From: Thermoflexales bacterium
GTDB lineage: Bacteria; Chloroflexota; Anaerolineae; B4-G1; SLSP01
NCBI GenBank assembly: GCA_007130345.1
Contig: SLSP01000542.1
Span: 1-14,699 of the forward strand
Direction of reading: 5' to 3'
DNA length: 14,699 nt
Shown piece after piece: positions 6,814 to 13,217 of the stretch. How positions within the stretch are numbered: the first letter of the stretch is position 1; each line of letters begins with the position of its first letter. The notes under the pieces were generated by a model that made no database searches, had not been told where the DNA came from, and saw only the letters and a program-made list of their open reading frames with translations. Both the position numbers and the translations under genes were made by a program.

Positions 6814-7968
6814 ATGAACGTGGTACTGTTATCCCCGCATTTTCCGCCGAACTACTACCAGTTCGCGGTGGGCCTGGCGCATACCGGCGTCAACGCCTTC
6901 GGCATCGGCGACGCGCCTTTTGCCACGCTCCGCCCGGAGCTGCGCGAGGCGTTGACGGAGTACTATCAGGTCAGCAATCTGCATCACTATGACCAGGTAA
7001 TGCGCGCGTGCGCGTACTTTGTCCACCGACACGGGCGCATCGATTGGCTGGAGTCGCACAACGAGCATTGGCTGGAAACGGATGCCCGGTTGCGCACGGA
7101 TTTCAACATCCCTGGGCCGAAGCAGGCGGATGCGCAGGCCGTCAAGCGCAAATCGGCGATGAAGCGGCAGTTTATTGCTGCCGATGTGGACGTCGCGCCG
7201 GGGCGGTTGGTCGCCACGCGCGAGGACGCCGACGCGCTGATCGCCGAGATCGGCTATCCCGTCATCGCCAAGCCCGACATCGGCGTGGGCGCGACCGCCA
7301 CCTACAAGATCGACGACGACGCGGCGTTGGCGCGCTTCTTCGCGCAGAAGCCCTCGGTCGATTACCTGATGGAAGCCTTCATCACCGGGCAACTGCAATC
7401 CTTCGATGGCCTGGTCGATCAGCATGGCCGGGTGGTCTTCTCCACCGGGCATTTCTACGAGCCGGGGATTATGGACGTGGTCAACTATGACCTGGACGTG
7501 TACGCCTGCTCGTTCCGGGAACTCCCGCCGGGCCTGGTGCAAGCCGGGATGCGCGTGGTGCGCGCCTTCGACTTGCGCGGGCGGTTCTTCCACGTCGAGT
7601 TCTTCCGCGTGGGGGATCGCTGGATCATCATCGAGGCGAATATGCGCCCGCCGGGTGGCGTGATGATGGACGTGTTCAACTTCGCCAACGATATCAATCT
7701 CTATCAGGAATGGGCCAACGTCGTCGCGTTCAACGCCTTCTCCTCCGAATACACCCGCCCCTACCACTGCGCCTTTGTGGGACGCAAGCGGCATCGTCCA
7801 CACAAACGCTCACATTATGATATTATCCAGACATACGGCCCGATACTCGTGCATCACGAACCGACCAATCCCGTGTTCGCGCGCGCAATGGGAGATTACG
7901 CCTATCTGGTGCGCTCCCCCAAACTGGACGAAGTCCGGCAGGCCATCGCGTACATCCTGGCCGTCTGA
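6814..7968 (+). CDS. ATP-grasp ligase, second paralog
   Basis: A 384-residue paralog of the preceding gene, well over half identical by eye and colinear throughout. All ATP-grasp landmarks are kept: KRKSAMK, IAKPDIGVGATATYK, YLMEAF, and VEFF followed by EANMRPPGG. The most divergent parts are around residues 18-40 (near the N-terminal Rossmann-like part) and 105-145, which suggests the two copies have kept the same chemistry but changed a partner or acceptor. They might be two sequential steps or the two halves of a heteromer. The start ATG comes 11 bases after the first paralog, so the two are very probably translated from one message. Confidence 0.87.
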   Translation: MNVVLLSPHFPPNYYQFAVGLAHTGVNAFGIGDAPFATLRPELREALTEYYQVSNLHHYDQVMRACAYFVHRHGRIDWLESHNEHWLETDARLRTDFNIPGPKQADAQAVKRKSAMKRQFIAADVDVAPGRLVATREDADALIAEIGYPVIAKPDIGVGATATYKIDDDAALARFFAQKPSVDYLMEAFITGQLQSFDGLVDQHGRVVFSTGHFYEPGIMDVVNYDLDVYACSFRELPPGLVQAGMRVVRAFDLRGRFFHVEFFRVGDRWIIIEANMRPPGGVMMDVFNFANDINLYQEWANVVAFNAFSSEYTRPYHCAFVGRKRHRPHKRSHYDIIQTYGPILVHHEPTNPVFARAMGDYAYLVRSPKLDEVRQAIAYILAV

Positions 7969-8003
7969 AAGTTTGCTATTTGCCCTTCGCAAAGGAGTCT
8001 ATT

Positions 8004-8741
8004 ATGCACATCGAATATCACAAGTGGTGGAGTCAGCACCTCGGACGCGATATGGAATTCAAGGTCTACGGTCATGCCGGGAAGCCCGTCATCGACTTCC
8101 CGTGTGCCGGAGGACGCTTCTACGAAGCGGAGGACTTTGGCCTGATTGATGCCGTCAGCTACTTTATCAACGCCGGCAAAGTGCGCTGGTATACCGTCGA
8201 TAGCGTCGATGAGGAGTCTTGGCTGGCGCGTTGGATGTGGCCCGGCGACCGGGCGTGGCGACACGAGCTTTACGACCGCTATATCACGCGCGAAGTCGTG
8301 CCCTTCATCCGCGAGCACACCGGCACTCAGCAGAAAATCCTCACCACCGGCAGCAGTATGGGCGCGTATCATGCCGCCAACTTCTTCTTCCGCCATCCCG
8401 ACCTCTTCGACACGGTGATTGCGATGAGCGGACTGTATGGCCCGGAGTACTTCGTGGGCGATTACCGCGACGAGCACATCTACTACAACTTCCCCTTGCT
8501 CTACCTGCCCAATCTTGAAGACCCCTGGTACCTGGATCAATACCGCGAGAGCGACATCATCATCTGCGTGGGGCAGGGGGCCTGGGAGGAGATGCACGTA
8601 GACGAGACCCGCGCCCTGGAGCATATTCTGGCCGAACTGAACGTCCCGGCCTGGTTCGACTACTGGGGCCACGACGTGAACCACGACTGGCCCTGGTGGA
8701 AGCAACAACTGCCCTACTTCCTCGACCGCCTGGATTTGTGA
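8004..8741 (+). CDS. Alpha/beta hydrolase, esterase-family protein, first paralog
   Basis: A 245-residue alpha/beta hydrolase of the esterase D-like group. The nucleophile elbow is GSSMG with Ser118, in a context TTGSSMGAYHAANFFF. The likely catalytic His is His227 in the strongly conserved tail NHDWPWW. The start after AAAGGAG is clear, and no signal peptide is present, so it is cytoplasmic. It lies 35 bases behind the second ATP-grasp gene. By family the reaction would be ester or thioester hydrolysis or acyl transfer. Its place beside amide-forming ligases suggests it releases, trims or transfers the ligase product, but that is inference. The conserved acid is not certain (an Asp around 184 in SDIIICVG is a candidate). 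Confidence 0.85.
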   Translation: MHIEYHKWWSQHLGRDMEFKVYGHAGKPVIDFPCAGGRFYEAEDFGLIDAVSYFINAGKVRWYTVDSVDEESWLARWMWPGDRAWRHELYDRYITREVVPFIREHTGTQQKILTTGSSMGAYHAANFFFRHPDLFDTVIAMSGLYGPEYFVGDYRDEHIYYNFPLLYLPNLEDPWYLDQYRESDIIICVGQGAWEEMHVDETRALEHILAELNVPAWFDYWGHDVNHDWPWWKQQLPYFLDRLDL

Positions 8742-8806
8742 ATCGCTTGCTAGTGGCTCAGAGGGGCGCGATAGTCTCCCGATTCGCTGCAAAATAGAGA
8801 AGCTGA

Positions 8807-8830
8807 CGCTCCCCTCCGAGCGCGATTTTT
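8807..8830 (+). terminator. Weak hairpin with T-run between the two esterase genes
   Basis: A 5-bp stem CGCTC/GAGCG (8807-8811 and 8818-8822) with loop CCCTCC is followed by CGATTTTTT. The stem is short, so it could be a partial terminator or attenuator that lowers expression of the second esterase gene and of argS downstream. It lies in the only long gap (130 bases) inside the cassette; no gene is seen in that gap. Confidence 0.3.
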
Positions 8831-8871
8831 TGCTATTCGCCCGCCATTTGCCATTTTCAAGGAGCCTTGCT

Positions 8872-9609
8872 ATGCAAATTGCCTATTACAAACGTTGGAG
8901 TGAGCATCTCAAACGCGATATGGAGTTCAAAGTCTACGGGAAAACGGGCCGCCCGCTGCTGGTCTTCCCCACTGGCTGCGGCAGCTTCTACGAATTCGAG
9001 GACTTCGGCATGGTCGAGGCCATCCGCCCCTTCATCGAATCCGGCGCGGTGCAAGTCTACGCCATCGACAGCATCGACTGCGAAGCCTGGCTGGCCGATT
9101 GGATGTATCCGGGCGACCGCGCGCTGAAGCACGAGATGTACGCGCGCTACGTCACAGAAGAAGTTGTGTCCTTCATCCGCCAGAACAACCCTGGCGCGGA
9201 TGGCATCATCACCACCGGATGCAGCATCGGCGCGTACCACGCGGCCAACTTCTTCTTCAAGCACCCGGACATCTTCACCGCCGTTATCGCCCTCAGCGGA
9301 CTCTACGGCCCGCACCAGATGATCGGCACGTATAGCGATGAGAACGTCTACTATAATTTCCCCCTGGTCTACCTGCCCAACATGGCCGACGCCTGGTATC
9401 TCGACCGCTACCGCGATGGCGACATCATCGTGTGCGTGGGACAAGGGGCCTGGGAAGCGGACTACCTCCGCGAGACCCAAGCCCTCGAACAGGTACTCAC
9501 CAAGCTGGAAGTCCCCGCTTGGTTCGACTACTGGGGCGAGGACGTGGAACACGACTGGCCCTGGTGGCAACAACAACTGCCCTATTTCCTGGGCCATTTG
9601 AAGTTTTAG
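8872..9609 (+). CDS. Alpha/beta hydrolase, esterase-family protein, second paralog
   Basis: A 245-residue paralog of the gene before it. The two align end to end without a gap and are identical at about 153 of 245 positions (62%) by hand count. The nucleophile elbow here is GCSIG with Ser118 in the same position, and the tail EHDWPWW with His227 is kept. The change S-to-C next to the nucleophile and the changed loop at 105-111 are the clearest differences in the catalytic half. ATG at 8872 follows AAGGAG at 8858-8863; an upstream TTG at 8830 adds only unconserved residues. The argS gene begins 9 bases after the stop. Confidence 0.85.
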   Translation: MQIAYYKRWSEHLKRDMEFKVYGKTGRPLLVFPTGCGSFYEFEDFGMVEAIRPFIESGAVQVYAIDSIDCEAWLADWMYPGDRALKHEMYARYVTEEVVSFIRQNNPGADGIITTGCSIGAYHAANFFFKHPDIFTAVIALSGLYGPHQMIGTYSDENVYYNFPLVYLPNMADAWYLDRYRDGDIIVCVGQGAWEADYLRETQALEQVLTKLEVPAWFDYWGEDVEHDWPWWQQQLPYFLGHLKF

Positions 9610-9618
9610 CAGGAGAAG

Positions 9619-11319
9619 ATGCTGTCTATGACCAATTTACCTTTACGCGAACAATTAGCTGAACTCATCCGCGCCGGCCTGGAGCGGGCGCAAGCCGCCG
9701 GGGACCTCCCGGCCTTCGATATACCCGATGTCCCGGTCGCGCCGAGCCGCCATGCCAACCACGGCGATTACGGCTCGCCGGTGTGTCTGGGCCTGGCGCG
9801 CGTGCTGCGCCGCGCCCCGCTGCACATCGCCGAGACCGTCGCGCCCCACGTCCCGGAGTCCGAGATGATCGCCGAGGTCACGGTCGCGCCGCCCGGCTTC
9901 ATCAACGTTGCGCTGGATCAGGGCTGGATGGCGCGGCAGGCGTCCGTCATCCTGGCGGCGGGCGAGACCTGGGGCAACGTCGCTGCCGGGGCAAGCACGC
10001 GCGTGCAAGTGGAGTTCGTCAGCGCGAACCCCACCGGCCCGATCACCGTCGGCTCGGCGCGCAACGCCGTGATTGGCGACGCCCTGGCCTCCGTGCTCGA
10101 AGCCGGCGGCTACGAGGTGGCGCGCGAGTACTACGTCAACGACGCCGGCGCGAAGGTGCGCAGCTTCGGCGGCAGCATCCTCTCGCGCTACGCCGACTGC
10201 TTCGGCGCGAGCATCCCCTTCCCAGAGAAGGGCTACCCCGGCGATTACGTCACCACGCTGGCCGAGCGCCTGGCCGAATCCGCCGGGCGGCGCTATCTCG
10301 ACATCGACCGCGACCAGGCCGTGCGCGAGGTGGCCTATTGGGGGATGGCGCGCGTCCTCGAACAGATTGAGGACGATCTGGCGCACCTCCACATCCACTT
10401 CGACACTTGGCGGCACGAGAAGGACTTCTACGCCGAGGGCCTGTTCGACGAGATGCTGGACAAGCTTCGCGCGGGCGGCTATGTGACCGAGTACGACGGC
10501 GCGACCTGGTTCCAGCATCCCGACCTGGAGAAGGACGCCGTGCTCATCCGCTCGGCGGAGGTGGTGCCCGATCCCGAAGGCCGCCCCACCTACCTCGCCA
10601 GCGACGTCTGCTATCTGTGGGATAAGCTGATACAGCGGGCCTTCGACCGCGCCATCTACGTCTGGGGGGCCGACCATCACGGCGATGTGCCCCGCGTCCA
10701 AGCGGCGGCGCAGGCCGTGGGCGTCGATCCCGACCGGCTGATCTTCGTCCTCTACCAGATGGTCACGCTGATGCGCGGCGGCGAGGAAGTGCGGATGTCC
10801 AAAAGCTCCGGCGATTTCGTCACCCTGCGCGAGCTCATCGACGAAGTCGGCCCCGATCCCATCCGCTTTATGATGCTCACCCGCACTATGGACGTGACCC
10901 TAGACTTCGACCTCGACCTGGCGGTGGAGCAATCCGACCGCAACCCCGTCTACTACGTTCAGTACGCGCACACGCGCATCGCCGGGGTGCTGCGCAAGGC
11001 GGCGGAGGAGGGCTTCGACCCGCAGACAGATGGTGATCCCGCGCTGCTCACCCATCCGACCGAGCTTGACCTCATCCGCAAGATGCTGGCCCTGCCCGAA
11101 ATCATCGACGTGGCCGCGCGCAACCTCGCGCCGCACCACCTCACCACCTACGCCACCGAGCTGGCAGCCCAGTTCCACGCCTTCTACCGCGACTGTCGCA
11201 TCGTCGATGCCGCCGCGCCGGAGCTGACCCGCGCCCGGCTGCTGCTGGCCCGCGCCGCCAAATCCGTGCTGGCCCGCGTGCTGCACCTCATCGGCGTCGA
11301 CGCGCCGGAGCGGATGTAG
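9619..11319 (+). CDS. argS: Arginyl-tRNA synthetase with aberrant HIGH motif
   Basis: Class I arginyl-tRNA synthetase, 566 residues, which would charge tRNA-Arg. The N-terminal additional domain (to about residue 115) is present. So are the catalytic core with SANPTGP and YYVNDAGAKV, a KMSKS loop as RMSKS at 392-396, and the C-terminal helical anticodon-binding domain. The HIGH signature, usually HxGH in this context, reads TVGS at residues 143-146 (bases 10045-10056), so both histidines are replaced. The rest of the active site looks well kept, so it is probably still functional or specialised. The start is either 9619 (only 3 bases after AGGAG) or 9628 (12 bases after). It follows the esterase gene by 9 bases and precedes dcd by 9 bases. 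Confidence 0.92.
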   Translation: MLSMTNLPLREQLAELIRAGLERAQAAGDLPAFDIPDVPVAPSRHANHGDYGSPVCLGLARVLRRAPLHIAETVAPHVPESEMIAEVTVAPPGFINVALDQGWMARQASVILAAGETWGNVAAGASTRVQVEFVSANPTGPITVGSARNAVIGDALASVLEAGGYEVAREYYVNDAGAKVRSFGGSILSRYADCFGASIPFPEKGYPGDYVTTLAERLAESAGRRYLDIDRDQAVREVAYWGMARVLEQIEDDLAHLHIHFDTWRHEKDFYAEGLFDEMLDKLRAGGYVTEYDGATWFQHPDLEKDAVLIRSAEVVPDPEGRPTYLASDVCYLWDKLIQRAFDRAIYVWGADHHGDVPRVQAAAQAVGVDPDRLIFVLYQMVTLMRGGEEVRMSKSSGDFVTLRELIDEVGPDPIRFMMLTRTMDVTLDFDLDLAVEQSDRNPVYYVQYAHTRIAGVLRKAAEEGFDPQTDGDPALLTHPTELDLIRKMLALPEIIDVAARNLAPHHLTTYATELAAQFHAFYRDCRIVDAAAPELTRARLLLARAAKSVLARVLHLIGVDAPERM

Positions 11320-11328
11320 GAGCGCGCG

Positions 11329-11889
11329 ATGGGCCTCAAAGCAGATCGCTGGATTCGGCAGATGGCGTTGGAGCAGGGGATGATCGACCCGTTTTGCGAC
11401 GGGCAGCAGCGCGATGGCGTCATCTCCTACGGCCTGTCGTCTTACGGGTACGACATCCGCGTGGCCGACGAGTTCAAAGTCTTCACCTCCGGCGTGGGCG
11501 ACCTCTCTGTTGTTGACCCCAAAGCCCTCGACACCCGCGCTCTGGTGGATTTTACCGGCGACGTGTGCATCATCCCGCCCAACTCCTTCGCCCTGGCACG
11601 CAGTTTGGAATATATCAGGATGCCGCGCAATGTGCTAGGGGCTGTGCTTGGCAAATCAACGTATGCACGTTGCGGCATCGTGACGAATTTTACGCCCTTG
11701 GAGCCTGGCTGGCACGGCTACATCACCATCGAGATCAGCAACACCACGCCGCTCCCGGCCAAAATCTACGCCCACGAGGGCATCGCGCAGGTGCTCTTCT
11801 TCGAGGGCGACGAACCGTGCGAGATTTCCTACGCGGACAAGAAGGGGAAATACCAGGGGCAACGTGGCGTCGTCCTGCCGAGGTTGTGA
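11329..11889 (+). CDS. dcd: dCTP deaminase
   Basis: A 186-residue trimeric dCTP deaminase, making dUTP from dCTP for thymidylate synthesis. Visible family motifs are SYGYDIRV near 38-45, GKSTYARCGI at 108-117 in the nucleotide-binding part, EPGWHGYITIEISN at 125-138 with the catalytic Glu135, IAQVLFFEG, and a C-terminal KKGKYQGQ that closes over the nucleotide. Length is normal. The start ATG comes 9 bases after the argS stop with GGAG just upstream. A bifunctional deaminase/diphosphatase cannot be excluded from sequence alone. Confidence 0.93.
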   Translation: MGLKADRWIRQMALEQGMIDPFCDGQQRDGVISYGLSSYGYDIRVADEFKVFTSGVGDLSVVDPKALDTRALVDFTGDVCIIPPNSFALARSLEYIRMPRNVLGAVLGKSTYARCGIVTNFTPLEPGWHGYITIEISNTTPLPAKIYAHEGIAQVLFFEGDEPCEISYADKKGKYQGQRGVVLPRL

Positions 11890-11926
11890 GGGGGTTTTGT
11901 AACCAAGCGGTAGCTTACCAAAACAG

Positions 11927-11956
11927 ACCTCCAACGAATGACCATTCGTTGGAGGT
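11927..11956. repeat. Perfect 13-bp palindrome downstream of dcd, possible bidirectional terminator
   Basis: The arms ACCTCCAACGAAT (11927-11939) and ATTCGTTGGAGGT (11944-11956) pair perfectly across the loop GACC. On the + strand it is followed by TTGTGG, and on the - strand by CTGTTTTGG, so it could end transcription from either side, better on the - strand. The very regular form is that of a dispersed palindromic repeat. It lies 38 bases behind the dcd stop and just outside the pseudogene remnant. Confidence 0.6.
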
Positions 11957-12008
11957 TTGTGGTTGGGGGGAAAGCTCCGTCATTCCGTAGCGCTTCTAAC
12001 ACCTCCGG

Positions 12009-12375
12009 CAAGGCACACGCGAGTTCGGGTGCCGCCTGCATCAGGCCTTTGGTTGCGGAGAAGGGCGAACACGGCGCGACGACGACGCGCAACATCGCGT
12101 AGGTCGCGGGGGCGTGGTAGGTCTCGATGACGCGGCGGGTGTCCTGGAGGCTGAAGTCCTGGGCCTCCACCACACGGTCGGGAGGGAATCCACTCCGACT
12201 CTCGCCGCGACTCATCGAGGTGGGTGCCGTTGGGGTAGATGTAGATGTGGCCGGCGGTCGGGCCGACGGCCTCGATGACGTTGTCGCGGATGAACAGCCC
12301 ACAAATGGTTTTACGCATATCCAGAGCGTGAGCAATTCGAGTAGTTGGCAATATTCGACTGAAAAAAGTAGTCAT
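12009..12375 (-). pseudogene. Remnant of an amidohydrolase (8-oxoguanine deaminase-like)
   Basis: Three pieces of one metal-dependent amidohydrolase survive on the - strand in the right order. An N-terminal piece ends in GLFIRDNVIEAVGPTA (about 12253-12375, one frame). Next comes HIYIYPNGTHLDE (same frame, about 12216-12251), which matches the family's HLYLYPNGTRLDDE. The third piece, in another frame, is ESRSGFPPDRVVE through LRVVVAPCSPFS to LMQAAPELA (about 12009-12215). Compared with family members as I remember them, the first join lacks roughly 90 residues, including the HxH metal site. The second join lacks about 15 residues and shifts frame. The C-terminal half is missing. It cannot be active. 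Confidence in pseudogene status is higher than in the exact substrate class. Confidence 0.72.
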
Positions 12376-13130
12376 TTTATCTTGTGAATGGTGAGAACGA
12401 ATTTGCTCTTAGGCGCTCTACCTCCTATCACCTCAACTTCCCATTGTTTCGTGCGAATGGCTCGGAGATAGTTGTCTTTATCATTGTCTGGCAGTCCCAC
12501 TTCCGTGTTATCAATGATAGGCGCTTCGGTCTTACGCTCAATCCCGCCTTTTTCTCGCAAGCACAGTGTGCCGATCTCGCCATTTATAACGCGACATTGC
12601 ACGCGCGCGGCAGAGGCTTCAAAATTAACCTTTTGATCCCAGGGTTTTCCTTTGGTAACTTCGTCGGGATTCAACTGACCCATACTAAAATGTGCCAAGT
12701 TGAATTGCTCTGCGGCGGCTTCTACCTTTTGAATTGTATCGGCGTCGCTCATAAATAGATTGGTCAACGCTAGATTGTAAGCAATATGGTAAGGTTGAGG
12801 TGTTTGTATCTCACAAGGAATGACATCAAGATGTAATTGGATACCTGCGACATTTAGAATAAAGGACTGCCCACTTGTTTCTATAGGAGTATGCGGGACA
12901 GACAGAGTGTCAGGATATGCGGTGATATCCAGGCTGATATCGCAATTTTCTTCTTGGGTTTCTATGAATTGTTGAACACTCTGTTCTGTCGGCCCGGAGA
13001 CCAGCACATGAAACGTGTTTTTCCAATTTTCATCTTGAACCACAAGTGTACCAAATGCCCGCCAAATTTCTTGGCCTTGAACTAGCTTAACTGATAGTGC
13101 TTTATCGAAAGACAATTGACTCTCATTCAT
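12372..13130 (-). CDS. Hypothetical protein, unrecognised
   Basis: A 252-residue protein that I do not recognise. It has no signal peptide or membrane segment, looks rich in beta strands in the first 120 residues (alternating hydrophobic pattern, for example FHVLVSG, FILNVAGIQLHLDVI), and has a charged C-terminal part ending KFVLTIHKIK. Only a few Cys are present and no obvious catalytic motif is visible. The start is supported by AAGGAG a few bases upstream on the - strand. It lies 87 bases behind the STAND/FGE gene on the same strand, so it is probably its operon partner. GC is about 38% in a sampled stretch (12781-12840), far below the rest of the window and similar to the FGE end of the STAND gene. 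Its 3' end nearly touches the amidohydrolase remnant. Confidence 0.7.
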   Translation of the reverse strand: MNESQLSFDKALSVKLVQGQEIWRAFGTLVVQDENWKNTFHVLVSGPTEQSVQQFIETQEENCDISLDITAYPDTLSVPHTPIETSGQSFILNVAGIQLHLDVIPCEIQTPQPYHIAYNLALTNLFMSDADTIQKVEAAAEQFNLAHFSMGQLNPDEVTKGKPWDQKVNFEASAARVQCRVINGEIGTLCLREKGGIERKTEAPIIDNTEVGLPDNDKDNYLRAIRTKQWEVEVIGGRAPKSKFVLTIHKIK

Positions 13131-13177
13131 AACAATCTCCTTAACTGAAAGTACCGCATACTAATTTTAGAAGTATA

Positions 13178-13204
13178 GTGTGATTGCACAAATATGCTTC
13201 ACAC
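13178..13204. promoter_or_regulatory. Imperfect inverted repeat between the STAND/FGE gene and its neighbour
   Basis: GTGTGA (13178-13183) and TCACAC (13199-13204) pair, with inner GCA/TGC (13186-13188 and 13195-13197) and a small asymmetric bulge between. On the - strand TATACT (-10-like) lies next to it without a good -35. It could be an operator or a weak terminator in the 87-base gap. The half-sites look like TGTGA/TCACA but are too far apart for a normal CRP site. Confidence 0.25.
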
Positions 13205-13217
13205 ACTTTCTAGAAGA

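Noticed and set aside
11829..12335. Intact 168-residue protein on the - strand behind dcd
   Set aside because: The first 40 residues are out-of-frame reading, the middle matches an amidohydrolase fragment, and the tail runs through the palindrome and into dcd; it is a decayed gene, not a real product.
12127..12387. Open frame of 86 residues on the + strand
   Set aside because: It is antisense to the amidohydrolase remnant, without a ribosome binding site or family similarity.
13179..13203. CRP-type binding site TGTGA...TCACA
   Set aside because: The half-sites are 15 bases apart instead of about 6, so it does not fit the known spacing.
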